From CAYNYI01 sp964401455 (GTDB taxonomy: Bacteria > Fibrobacterota > OXYB2-FULL-49-7 > CAYNYI01): a stretch of DNA of 13,418 bases. Below, piece by piece: positions 1 to 7,672 of the stretch (positions are counted from its first letter, which is position 1; every line of letters starts with the position of its first letter). The notes beneath the pieces are model-generated. The model saw only the letters and a list, made by a program, of their open reading frames with translations, did no database searches and was not told the DNA's origin. A program made the position numbers and the translations under genes. The stretch spans positions 1 to 13,418 of the forward strand of contig CAYNYI010000080.1 of NCBI GenBank assembly GCA_964401455.1, written 5' to 3'.

Positions 1-200
1 CTGATCTTTTTTTCCGCCACAGAATGTACCTGGCCTGGAAAATCCCTCTTGTTTTAGAGGGACGATACAGGATATACCAGGATACCGAAATACAGGGGGG
101 AGGCTTCAATTTACGGGTTATAGGCAGTGTTTTCCCGAATATTCCGGGAACAGAACAATTTTCACCGGAATTTCAGGCGAAGAGTTACAGGAAGAAATAA
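1..200 (+). CDS. C-terminal end of an unidentified upstream protein (5' truncated)
   Basis: An open frame runs from the window edge (first full codon at 3) to TAA at 198-200, giving 66 residues. It starts DLFFRHRMYLAWKIPLVLEG and ends in a basic SYRKK tail. The stop lies four bases before the ATG of the next gene, and that gene's Shine-Dalgarno AGGAAG (189-194) sits inside this tail, the usual layout of a co-transcribed pair. The amino-acid pattern is protein-like: alternating hydrophobic strands of the form PLVLEGRYRI then GGGFNLRVIGSVFP. By eye it recalls the OB-fold end of bacterial DNA polymerase III alpha (DnaE-type) chains, but this is only a resemblance on a short fragment. The other two frames have early stops (frame 1 at 55-57, frame 2 at 2-4). 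I am fairly sure it is coding and unsure of the product. Confidence 0.6.
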   Translation, partial: DLFFRHRMYLAWKIPLVLEGRYRIYQDTEIQGGGFNLRVIGSVFPNIPGTEQFSPEFQAKSYRKK

Positions 201-204
201 AATA

Positions 205-1170
205 ATGGTTTTCAGAATATTTACCGAAATGCTTCAGAGTATTTACAGATCATGGCGCGGAACAAAATTATACCGCCGGACAATACTCATATACCACAAT
301 CTTGTTATGGACGGAAAGAAATTCATTAAAAGCGTAATATTCATGAAGCTGGTTTGGTCCAATTTTTTCAGAGACGGCTGTTTTATGCGCTCCTCGGCAC
401 TGGCATATACCCTGCTGATGTCGCTTGTACCTCTACTCGCCTCTTTTTCTTTTCTTTTGAATAAATTCCGGGATACGCAAATACTGGCATTTACAATAAT
501 ACAGGAATCCGATAAAAAAGTAATCATTTCTGACCTTATTCGTTCTCTTCCTTATTCCACCGAGATGATAAGAAATTATATTAACAGTTTTCTTGACAAG
601 GCCTCCACAATTGGCAGCATAGGGATAGCTCTTTTCTTTATTACAAGCCTTCTTGTTATTAATACAGTTGAAAATGCATTTAACCATATTTTCCATGTAC
701 CCGACAAAAAAAACAGTTTTAAAAAATTTATCACCTATTTTTTGATGGTCTCTTATGCGGCCGGTTTTTTCTACCTTGCTCACAGGATAAAGATGTTGCC
801 TGTGGGAGGGTTCATAGTAAACCTGAATAAAACAATAATTCCGGTCCTGTTTTCTTCTATGGCTTTTATGATAATGTACAAACTAATACCCAATACAAGG
901 GTTAAGGCATCAGCTGCGATGTACGGTGGAATTTTCGCAGGAATACTCTATGAGATATCAAAATTTTTTATTTCATTTGTTTTCAGCGGTATAATAGATT
1001 ACGGTAGAATCTACGGCGCGCTTGGAGTAGTGCCTTTGTTTCTGCTTTCACTTTTTATATTGTCAGCTATTATATTTATGGGGCTGGAATTTACTTTTGT
1101 AATAAATAACTATACCAGTTTATACAAAAAAGAAATGGACAAGAGTGTAAAATTATTAGATAGGTACTAA
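205..1170 (+). CDS. YihY/virulence factor BrkB family inner-membrane protein
   Basis: This 321-residue polytopic membrane protein has the YihY/BrkB (former 'ribonuclease BN') hallmark near residues 62-75, RSSALAYTLLMSLVPLL, followed by about six hydrophobic segments spread to residue 315. Family members are inner-membrane proteins with no firmly established biochemical role; the old RNase BN assignment belongs to a different gene. I chose the ATG at 205 because AGGAAG at 189-194 is about ten bases upstream and the preceding gene stops at 200. A GTG further upstream (127) stays in frame, but would put 26 extra basic residues inside the preceding gene. The TAA stop overlaps the next ATG by one base (TAATG at 1168-1172), so translation is probably coupled to ispG. 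Family call is secure; function is unknown. Confidence 0.88.
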   Translation: MVFRIFTEMLQSIYRSWRGTKLYRRTILIYHNLVMDGKKFIKSVIFMKLVWSNFFRDGCFMRSSALAYTLLMSLVPLLASFSFLLNKFRDTQILAFTIIQESDKKVIISDLIRSLPYSTEMIRNYINSFLDKASTIGSIGIALFFITSLLVINTVENAFNHIFHVPDKKNSFKKFITYFLMVSYAAGFFYLAHRIKMLPVGGFIVNLNKTIIPVLFSSMAFMIMYKLIPNTRVKASAAMYGGIFAGILYEISKFFISFVFSGIIDYGRIYGALGVVPLFLLSLFILSAIIFMGLEFTFVINNYTSLYKKEMDKSVKLLDRY

Positions 1171-2213
1171 TGGAAAAAAGAAAAGACACAAGAAAAGTGC
1201 AAATCGGAGACATTTTCATAGGCGGTGGAACACCTATAACAATACAGTCGATGACAAACACCCCGACATCGGATATCAAGGCTACTGTAGAACAAATAAA
1301 AAGACTTGAATCGGCAGGCTGCGATATTGTGAGAGTAGCGGTACCGGACGAAAAAAGCGCGGGGGCTATTCAAAAAATAAAGGCTGAAACGACAATTCCG
1401 ATTGTCGCCGATATTCATTTCAATTACCGACTTGCTCTTTCCGCGGCGGACAACGGAGCCGACAAACTCCGCATTAACCCTGGCAATATCGGAAGCCCCG
1501 ACCGCATAAAAGCAGTTGTAGAGAAAGCTGATTCCTGTAATATCCCGGTCAGAGTCGGTGTAAACAGCGGATCAATTGAAAAGGAATTTCGCATCGGATA
1601 TTCTCATGAAGAGGCCCTTGTAAAAAGTGCGCTTAAAAATATCGCTCTCCTTGAACAGTTCGGTTTCCAAAATACGGTAGTCTCAATAAAAGCTTCCTCA
1701 GTAGCACTCACAGTGAAAGCCTGCCGTAAATTCGCCGAAATATCCGACTACCCTCTCCATCTCGGAGTTACGGAAGCAGGGACTGCCTTTACAGGAACTA
1801 TCAAATCGGCTGCCGGAATAGGAGCCCTTCTTATGGATGGGATAGGAGACACAATACGAGTCTCGCTTTCGGCGGATCCTGTTACTGAGGTTGAAACAGC
1901 GGCTGAGCTGCTTAAGTGCCTCGGCCTTCGTGACGGTCCGGACATAATCTCATGCCCTACATGCGCGAGAGTCGGAATGGACGTAATAGAAACCGCCGAG
2001 AAACTCAGAAAAAGACTGGCCGGATGCAAAAAAAACCTTAAAATTGCCGTTATGGGATGCAGCGTAAACGGGCCGGGGGAAGCTGCCGGAGCCGATATAT
2101 GTGTAACAGGGAGTCCGAAAGGTCCTATTCTTTTCATAAAGGGTATGAAATCGGGTTTCATTAAAGAAAACCTTATAGAAAGGATAATGAAAGCTGTAGA
2201 TGATTGCAATTAA
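1170..2213 (+). CDS. ispG: 4-hydroxy-3-methylbut-2-enyl diphosphate synthase (flavodoxin/ferredoxin)
   Basis: IspG (GcpE) converts methylerythritol cyclodiphosphate to HMBPP, the penultimate step of the MEP isoprenoid pathway, in the cytoplasm and with a [4Fe-4S] cluster. The 347-residue protein has the family's normal short bacterial length. Its TIM-barrel start is typical (GGTPITIQSMTNTPTSD near residues 18-34). The cluster motif is complete: CPTC at residues 262-265, and Cys297 in MGCSVNGPGE, with Glu304 also conserved. The ATG at 1170 overlaps the stop of the BrkB-like gene, with TAGG a few bases upstream as a weak ribosome site. The downstream zinc-ribbon gene starts inside its last codons. 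No missing residues or frameshifts are visible, so this should be an active housekeeping enzyme. Confidence 0.97.
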   Translation: MEKRKDTRKVQIGDIFIGGGTPITIQSMTNTPTSDIKATVEQIKRLESAGCDIVRVAVPDEKSAGAIQKIKAETTIPIVADIHFNYRLALSAADNGADKLRINPGNIGSPDRIKAVVEKADSCNIPVRVGVNSGSIEKEFRIGYSHEEALVKSALKNIALLEQFGFQNTVVSIKASSVALTVKACRKFAEISDYPLHLGVTEAGTAFTGTIKSAAGIGALLMDGIGDTIRVSLSADPVTEVETAAELLKCLGLRDGPDIISCPTCARVGMDVIETAEKLRKRLAGCKKNLKIAVMGCSVNGPGEAAGADICVTGSPKGPILFIKGMKSGFIKENLIERIMKAVDDCN

Positions 2214-2691
2214 CCCCGTAAAATGCCCCAACTGCGGCAATAAAAATTTGGTGCGAATTATAGACAAAAAATTCCTGAAGAAAATTGTACGTTTTTTAAC
2301 TTTTACAAGCAGACTGCACTGTAAAAAATGCAATATAACCTGGAGGCGAAATACTCCGCATGAATTTTCTCCTCTCAAAAAACGGCATCGTTATTTCAAA
2401 TACAATGTGGAAGAAGGGGAGCTCTCTATCATTATTTCAAAACCTCTTTCGGAAAAATTCTGCAAACGTGCGATATCAAGCCTTGAACACGCAATACGAA
2501 AAAACAGAATCACGAGCAAGACAGTTTGTCTTCAGTTTAAACAGCGCGGGCTCATAAGAAACGCGTTTTTAAATACCCTTGACGATTTCGAAACTAAAAT
2601 AAATGAAAGAAATCTTAATCTGAAGATTATAACAATAAGCAAAACAGACAAAGAAAGACTGATTAAGGCCGGGATAGCGAACGTTTTTTAA
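2200..2691 (+). CDS. Zinc-ribbon protein with STAS-like C-terminal domain
   Basis: This 163-residue protein is not recognised as a named gene. Residues 9-44 form a four-cysteine zinc ribbon: CPNC at 9-12 and CKKC at 41-44, followed by Trp48. The intervening stretch is rich in Lys and Arg. From about residue 70 to the end the pattern is alpha/beta: a strand LSIIIS, a helix, a strand TVCLQF, a helix, a strand LNLKIITI, and a last helix ending KAGIANVF. That order and the final 'LxxAGxxxxF' ending resemble a STAS (anti-sigma-factor-antagonist) fold, but this is by eye only. The start overlaps the end of ispG by 14 bases and has no close Shine-Dalgarno, so it is probably translated by coupling. 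A regulatory or protein-interaction role is possible; no enzyme motif is seen. Confidence 0.8.
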   Translation: MIAINPVKCPNCGNKNLVRIIDKKFLKKIVRFLTFTSRLHCKKCNITWRRNTPHEFSPLKKRHRYFKYNVEEGELSIIISKPLSEKFCKRAISSLEHAIRKNRITSKTVCLQFKQRGLIRNAFLNTLDDFETKINERNLNLKIITISKTDKERLIKAGIANVF

Positions 2692-3019
2692 AATTTCTCG
2701 TTTCTTCTTCACGCAAATTAATCTTCTGTTCCAACAGTTCCGCCACCTCATTGTTTATTTTCCCGAATTTACGGGGGGACTTCAAATTTTTGTCCGTAAA
2801 CGATGCGTATTCCTTTTCAGTAACACCGGCGGAGTCAAGAATTTCACCCCGGTAATAGCGGTACATCATATCATTCTTCTCATATGCCTGCCTTGCAAGG
2901 GCAAGCTCGGCTTTTAACTTAATAAACTTCTCTTTATTAAGTTTACCGGAATTACGGCATCCTGAGATTAGCAATAAAGTAAAAACCGCCGTAGATAACA
3001 ATTTTAAATATGAAATCAT
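2663..3019 (-). CDS. Small lipoprotein, DUF4296-like
   Basis: This 118-residue protein starts with a lipoprotein signal peptide: a short basic head, a hydrophobic core, and the lipobox LISGC with Cys21 as the predicted lipidated residue. The mature part is mostly helical and charged, with no cysteine and no enzyme motif. The order 'NKEKFIKLKAELALARQAYE', then a YYRGEIL segment, then GVTEKEYASF resembles the DUF4296 lipoproteins common in Bacteroidota, whose function is unknown. It is the only gene on the - strand here. Its 3' end overlaps the zinc-ribbon gene by 29 bases, tail to tail, without a visible terminator between them. The ribosome site is weak (AAAGAG about 14-19 bases before the ATG). 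The signal peptide and lipobox make it a real gene; the DUF match is a moderate inference. Confidence 0.82.
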   Translation of the reverse strand: MISYLKLLSTAVFTLLLISGCRNSGKLNKEKFIKLKAELALARQAYEKNDMMYRYYRGEILDSAGVTEKEYASFTDKNLKSPRKFGKINNEVAELLEQKINLREEETRNFKKRSLSRP

Positions 3020-3151
3020 AAATTAAAAATAAGTCTCTTTAAATCCATATTGAAAGTTTTGTATAATTAAATACGCTCAACGCATATTAATAGAATTTCT
3101 TTAAACATAATATTATATTTATTAAAAATATAAACCATAAAATTTCAGGGA
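3020..3151. promoter_or_regulatory. AT-rich divergent intergenic region, probable promoters
   Basis: This 132-bp gap separates the leftward lipoprotein gene from the rightward multidrug-export-family gene, so it should carry a promoter for each. On the + strand, TTTAAA (3038-3043), an 18-base spacer and a perfect TATAAT (3062-3067) form a weak sigma70-like pair. On the - strand the best -10 is TATAAT read from 3117 to 3112, without a clear -35. The whole gap is very rich in A and T. No strong hairpin or operator-like repeat is seen. The promoter boxes are weak inferences because A/T-rich DNA produces such matches by chance. Confidence 0.35.
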
Positions 3152-3817
3152 ATGAAAAAAGATTTCAGGCTGATTTTCGAAACAATTGAAGGCAAACTGC
3201 TGATAGCTGCTTTCTTAACGTTCTTTGCGCTTCTTGGCGGCATATCCTTGACTGCTTTTTACAACCCCTCAACCGCCAAAACACTTTCTCTTGCCTTTGT
3301 CGCGCACACTCTTGGAGGGCGGGCTGCAGGCATCGGAATATGCATTGCGATGGGCTTCGGAAACACTGTCACGATTCTTTATAACATGTTTCTTGAGATA
3401 TTGATAGTACTGTTCAGCTATTCAGTATTTGTTCTTTCCATAAGGCATTATATAAATTCCAGTTATATAAATACTGCTGCCAAAAACGCAGCTGCCAAAG
3501 CGGTTAAATACGAAAAAAAAATCGCGTCATACGGAATCCCGGGGCTTTTTCTTTTTGTCATGATACCTCTGCCTGTTACCGGACCTGTAATAGGATCAAT
3601 AATAGGGTATTTCATAGGACTGAGTATAAAAAAGAATTTCGCGGCGGTTTTTTGCGGGACCTTTTCAGCGATAGCAATGTGGACACTGCTTTTCAATTAT
3701 ATAGACACTCAACAACTGAACCTTTTAAAGATAGTCCTCGCAATTATGCTTGCGTCGTTCGTGATATATCATTCAAAATCTATCAAAGACTGGTTTACTA
3801 AGACCCTTGACGATTAG
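3152..3817 (+). CDS. Small multidrug-export family (Sm_multidrug_ex, PF06695-type) membrane protein
   Basis: This 221-residue inner-membrane protein has about five to six hydrophobic segments. Its diagnostic motif is IPLPVTGPVIGS at residues 138-149, followed by a glycine-rich helix IIGYFIGLS; this is typical of the family annotated 'putative small multi-drug export protein'. The export role in that name is weakly supported in general, so substrate and direction are unknown. The only purine-rich ribosome site is CAGGGA immediately before the ATG (3146-3151), unusually close, so initiation may be weak or leaderless-like. No better in-frame start exists before the first membrane segment. The end of the gene overlaps or abuts the start of the following DUF2062 fusion, which also begins with membrane helices, suggesting co-transcription. 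Confidence 0.82.
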   Translation: MKKDFRLIFETIEGKLLIAAFLTFFALLGGISLTAFYNPSTAKTLSLAFVAHTLGGRAAGIGICIAMGFGNTVTILYNMFLEILIVLFSYSVFVLSIRHYINSSYINTAAKNAAAKAVKYEKKIASYGIPGLFLFVMIPLPVTGPVIGSIIGYFIGLSIKKNFAAVFCGTFSAIAMWTLLFNYIDTQQLNLLKIVLAIMLASFVIYHSKSIKDWFTKTLDD

Positions 3818-3830
3818 TATATTATCCTCA

Positions 3831-6800
3831 ATGATAAGTAATCTCAAAAAATTCATACAAATTACAGCGCAGAAAATATTTCTAACACCGCTCACTCCGC
3901 ATCTGTCTGCAAAATCTTTTACAGCGGGCTTTGTAATGGGGCTTAATATTACCACATACGGGCTGCACTCGCTTCTCAGCCCATTCGTAACCGGAGCCGC
4001 GGGCCTGAATCTTCCCGTTTTTCTTGCCGGAAGCTGGTTAAGTGTAATTTTCATAGTTCCTTTCACCTGGCTCTCTTACCGTCTCGGTGTTTTCCTGACC
4101 GGGATTTCATATACGGGTGAATATCTATCTCTTTTTAACGGAGTGGAAACGAATTTCACAGAAACCATTTTTAAGATTCTTCCAAAAATTCCTGCCATAA
4201 TTGCAGATAGAGGTTTTGAGTTTCTGGTTCCTTATTTCGCCGGAACCTTTATACTGAGCGCAATCGTTTTTCCGCTTGCCTATTATTTGTTCCGGGCCGG
4301 CGGAGTTCTGCTCAAAATAAGAGCAGGCAAAAAAGCTCCGGCTATGCTTATTCTCCTTATACTGCCTTGTCTTATTTACGCTACCGATTTTGGAGGAAAT
4401 AAGGTTCAATACAGGGATTTTGATTGGGAATACATACAAACACGCCATTTTGATTTCTATTATTATGAAGGTTCGGAAGAAATAGCCGAATTCGCGGCGA
4501 GATCTTCGGAAAAGTTTTATGAGAAAATTTCGAAAGAGTTCAATTTCAATCTCACAACCCGAGTCCCATTCATACTATACGAATCACCGGGGCATTTTGA
4601 GCAGACCAATATCATTTTGGAAAATCCCGGAGAGAGTACCGGCGGCTTTACAGAACTGTTCAAAGGTCGTGTAGTTTTGCCGTTCAACGGGTCATACTCC
4701 GAATTCAGGCATGTGCTGCATCATGAATTGACTCACGCCTGCATGTTTAACCTGCTTTTCGGAAATGTAGTAAACGCTATAAGGGCTATGGGTTCGATAC
4801 GAATGCCGCTCTGGGTCGCGGAGGGAATAGCGGAACGGCAATCTGTGGGCTGGGACGTGATGTCGGATATGCACCTTAGGGACGCGGCGGTAAACAATTA
4901 CCTTTACACACCCGCGCAAAATTTCGGTAATAACTTTTTTATGGCCTATAAAGCCGGCCAATCTTTTCTAAATTTTACGGCTCTTCAATTCGGTGAGGAA
5001 AGCATCGGACGATTCTATAAATTTCTCCGCATTACCAAGGATTATGAACGCGCCTACAAAAAAGCCACCGGAGTCTCAATTAAAGAGGCAGGGGATAAAT
5101 GGCAGAGAGAAGTAAAGAAAATATACTGGCCCGAAATAGGCAAAAGGCAAAGCACGGACGAGCGGTCGGAAAAAATCACAGACCATAAAGAAGACTTGTC
5201 CGACTTTAACCTGCAGCCGCGTTTTTCACCGGATGGAAAGAGAATGGCCTTTTTCAGCAATATAAAAGATTACAGGCCCGGCCTTTATGTTATGGATATA
5301 GACTCGGGATCGTCCCGTAAAGCCATTAGGCTCGCGGAGGGAGGGGTGTCCGGTACTCATGAATCTTTCCATCCTTATTCAAGCGGGTTAAGCTGGTCAC
5401 CTGACGGTAATAAAATCGTCCTTGTCTCTAAAAGGAAAGGAAAAGATTTCCTGGCCTTTTATGATACAGAAAAAAAAGAGTTCTATTCCGAATACCATCC
5501 GGATGCAGAAGCGCTTCTCTCACCGGACTGGTCGCGCGACGGAAAAAGTATAGTATATACCGCCGTAAAAGAAGGACGAAAAGATATCTATGTCCTCCAA
5601 ATGGATCAAAAAAAATCTGTCAGGCTCTCCAATGACAAAGTCAGCGAATCTGACCCTGTATTTTCCCCGGATGGTGCATTAATAGCATTCGCGGCTTCTA
5701 CTGCCGGAATCGAGGATACTGTTCCTCCGTATCAAGCTGTTACAAAAATATATATCAGCGATAAAAACGGAAGGAATATTCGCAAAATAACCGATGGAAG
5801 ATGGAATGAAACCCATCCTTCGTGGGGGCCTGACGGGAGTATAATTTTTGTATCCGACCGTAACGGTATAAGCAATCTTTATATTACGGATACCTCTGGC
5901 GAGAACAATCCCCGGCCTCTGACAGATGTACATACCGGATGTTTTTCTCCGGATTATTCAAGCGCAAAAGATATGCTTGCCTTTACGGTTTTTGAGAATG
6001 GGGGATGGGATATATATTTCATGAAAAATCCGGACTCTTCCGTTGTCAACGGCCCGCTTGCCCCGAGCGTTTACCGAAAACATTCAGAAAAACAATATGC
6101 GGAGCTCATGGTTTTCGATACCTTGAATTCACTTACCCGAAAGCACCAAAAACATATTCTGAGCAATAAAAAAAATTTACAAAAAGATTCTCTTTCGTCA
6201 AAAAATAATAAACAAAAGACTGAAAAAAAAGAAACGAAAGACTCGCTTTCAAAAAATCTGGAACTGCCCCCACCCGCGACCTCGATGGACCGGAAGAAAA
6301 ACATTTTCAGCAGAAACCCGGACAGAGACGATAAAGATTTTGCTCCTGACACTTCTTTTTTTCTGGAGGACTCTTCAGAATATATTTCAGAAAGCGGAGA
6401 GTTTATCTCTAAAGAATATAAAACAGATTTTTCTCTTGATCTTGTAAGCCTGAACGCGGGTATGTCAATAATGGGATCGGGCTCTATTTACGGTGGCGGA
6501 AGCGCGCTTCTTATGTTCAGCGACCTGATGGGTAACCACAGATTTGAGATATCCGGCCTTCTCTCAGGCAATCCTGAGGATTTTAATGCATATTTCGGCT
6601 ATTACTACTTACCCGAGAGAATTGATCTTCTTTTCAGGGCTTACAGATTTACTTCATCTTATTACTATTACACTGAACCGGGTTTCGACAGATACAAAGA
6701 AAACGACACACTGGCTTATTACGGCACTTTGAACCGCGATATTAATCTTGGGGGAGTAACCGGACTTATCTACCCGTTTTCAAAGTTTTTACGCGCGCAG

Positions 6801-7622
6801 TTCACTTTGGAGCTCCAAAACCTGACACGTGAAAAAGAAGATCAGGTATTCGACAGAGTTTCCGGAAATTTCATATATCCCGATATCGATAACTCAACAA
6901 GCACAAATATCCTCAAACCCGCACTTTCGTTCATCGGAGACAACACAATATGGAACTTCACAGGTCCTGTTGACGGAAGACGTTTCAATATCTCCGCCGA
7001 ATATATGCCCGGCTGGTATTTCCTGGATTATTCCTACGCCGGAGTTTACACAGACTACAGAAAATACATAAGATTGAATAAAAAATATACCTTTGCCTTA
7101 AGGACCGGCGCCGGATTTTCTAAAAGTATGCGGGGGGGGAGCTCTCCCGTAAAATTTTATCTGGCCGGGTCTGAAAACGACCTGAACTGGTTTTTCCCCG
7201 GCTACTACGACGGTTCGGTCGAAGACATATATTTCTCAAAATATCTGTATGCCATAAGAGGGTATGACAGGTATAACAGCGGTCTTTCAGGTGATAAATA
7301 CGCTATGCTCTCCATGGAATTTCGAACATCCTTTATCAGGGGGATAGCCCTTGACTGGCCTTTTAAAGGGTTTATAGGCCCTGTTAACGGCGTTTTCTTT
7401 GTCGATCATGCTGCCGCCTGGTCCGGGGCCTCCGATGAAGTTACATTCACTGAGAAAGCCGGAATAATTCCTCGTCTTAAACGGATAAAAGGCAGCTGGG
7501 GCTACGGACTCAGAATGAATATACTCGGTGGAATGGTTTTAAGATATGACCGGGCCTGGAAACAGAATCTCAAAAGGAGTTTCAGCCCCTCGAATTATCT
7601 ATCGCTGGGCGCTGAATTTTAG
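3831..7622 (+). CDS. DUF2062 / HExxH peptidase / TolB-like propeller / outer-membrane barrel fusion protein
   Basis: This is a 1263-residue multidomain protein. Residues ~20-165 match DUF2062: a G-rich SFTAGFVMGL start and a later WLSYRLGVFLTG helix, all hydrophobic. Residues ~172-188 look like a signal peptide, MLILLILPCLIYA followed by TDFGG. Residues ~190-430 are a gluzincin-type peptidase (Peptidase_MA_2-like) with zinc motif H298-ELT-H302 and third ligand E331 in WVAEGIAE. Residues ~457-733 hold about six TolB/PD40 propeller repeats (FSPDGKRMAFF, WSPDGNKIVLV, WSRDGKSIVYT, FSPDGALIAFA, WGPDGSIIFVS, then a degenerate CFSPDYSSAKDMLAF). A Ser/Lys-rich linker (~734-865) leads to a beta-barrel (~866-1263) ending in Phe, as outer-membrane proteins do. 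Peptidase-propeller-barrel proteins are known in FCB-type bacteria; the DUF2062 front is the odd part. Neither start has a clear ribosome site. ATG 3831 is preferred; TTG 3807 would add eight residues and overlap the upstream gene. Confidence 0.85.
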   Translation: MISNLKKFIQITAQKIFLTPLTPHLSAKSFTAGFVMGLNITTYGLHSLLSPFVTGAAGLNLPVFLAGSWLSVIFIVPFTWLSYRLGVFLTGISYTGEYLSLFNGVETNFTETIFKILPKIPAIIADRGFEFLVPYFAGTFILSAIVFPLAYYLFRAGGVLLKIRAGKKAPAMLILLILPCLIYATDFGGNKVQYRDFDWEYIQTRHFDFYYYEGSEEIAEFAARSSEKFYEKISKEFNFNLTTRVPFILYESPGHFEQTNIILENPGESTGGFTELFKGRVVLPFNGSYSEFRHVLHHELTHACMFNLLFGNVVNAIRAMGSIRMPLWVAEGIAERQSVGWDVMSDMHLRDAAVNNYLYTPAQNFGNNFFMAYKAGQSFLNFTALQFGEESIGRFYKFLRITKDYERAYKKATGVSIKEAGDKWQREVKKIYWPEIGKRQSTDERSEKITDHKEDLSDFNLQPRFSPDGKRMAFFSNIKDYRPGLYVMDIDSGSSRKAIRLAEGGVSGTHESFHPYSSGLSWSPDGNKIVLVSKRKGKDFLAFYDTEKKEFYSEYHPDAEALLSPDWSRDGKSIVYTAVKEGRKDIYVLQMDQKKSVRLSNDKVSESDPVFSPDGALIAFAASTAGIEDTVPPYQAVTKIYISDKNGRNIRKITDGRWNETHPSWGPDGSIIFVSDRNGISNLYITDTSGENNPRPLTDVHTGCFSPDYSSAKDMLAFTVFENGGWDIYFMKNPDSSVVNGPLAPSVYRKHSEKQYAELMVFDTLNSLTRKHQKHILSNKKNLQKDSLSSKNNKQKTEKKETKDSLSKNLELPPPATSMDRKKNIFSRNPDRDDKDFAPDTSFFLEDSSEYISESGEFISKEYKTDFSLDLVSLNAGMSIMGSGSIYGGGSALLMFSDLMGNHRFEISGLLSGNPEDFNAYFGYYYLPERIDLLFRAYRFTSSYYYYTEPGFDRYKENDTLAYYGTLNRDINLGGVTGLIYPFSKFLRAQFTLELQNLTREKEDQVFDRVSGNFIYPDIDNSTSTNILKPALSFIGDNTIWNFTGPVDGRRFNISAEYMPGWYFLDYSYAGVYTDYRKYIRLNKKYTFALRTGAGFSKSMRGGSSPVKFYLAGSENDLNWFFPGYYDGSVEDIYFSKYLYAIRGYDRYNSGLSGDKYAMLSMEFRTSFIRGIALDWPFKGFIGPVNGVFFVDHAAAWSGASDEVTFTEKAGIIPRLKRIKGSWGYGLRMNILGGMVLRYDRAWKQNLKRSFSPSNYLSLGAEF
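7132..7139 (+). repeat. Poly-G tract (8 G) inside the outer-membrane barrel coding region
   Basis: Eight consecutive G bases encode Arg-Gly-Gly within the barrel part of the fusion protein (cgg ggg ggg agc). Runs of this length in surface-protein genes of some bacteria are slippage-prone and drive phase variation. Here the run is at the lower end of such lengths and it is intact and in frame, so a switching role is only an inference. Confidence 0.6.
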
Positions 7623-7655
7623 AAATAATTACTTGCAGGCGTAATAGAAATAATT
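7620..7655 (+). repeat. Two copies of an 11-bp direct repeat (TAGAAATAATT)
   Basis: TAGAAATAATT occurs at 7620-7630, where it contains the stop codon of the fusion gene, and again at 7645-7655, with a 25-base period. Between the copies is a short inverted pair, ATTAC (7628-7632) and GTAAT (7641-7645), around an 8-base loop. The 50-bp gap before the next gene's ATG contains little else. It could be a chance A/T-rich match, a small duplication, or a weak binding site; no function is shown. Confidence 0.4.
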
Positions 7656-7672
7656 GTAAATTGAGTCAGTAT

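Noticed and set aside
127..204. GTG start for the BrkB-like gene
   Set aside because: It would lie inside the preceding gene and add 26 basic residues; ATG 205 has a good ribosome site 10 bases away.
1748..2209. Reverse-strand open frame opposite ispG, and similar reverse frames elsewhere
   Set aside because: They lie in antisense to clearly coding genes and have no signals or recognisable domains.
3050..3067. TTGAAA and TATAAT as a promoter pair
   Set aside because: They are only 6 bases apart, too close for a sigma70 -35/-10 pair.
3807..3830. TTG start for the DUF2062 fusion
   Set aside because: It lies inside the upstream gene's end, with no ribosome site; ATG 3831 is equally placed and more standard, though the choice is not certain.
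4329..4335. A-run as a programmed -1 frameshift site
   Set aside because: The codon phase (GGC AAA AAA GCT) does not place the slippery heptamer in the reading frame, and the frame is already open through it.
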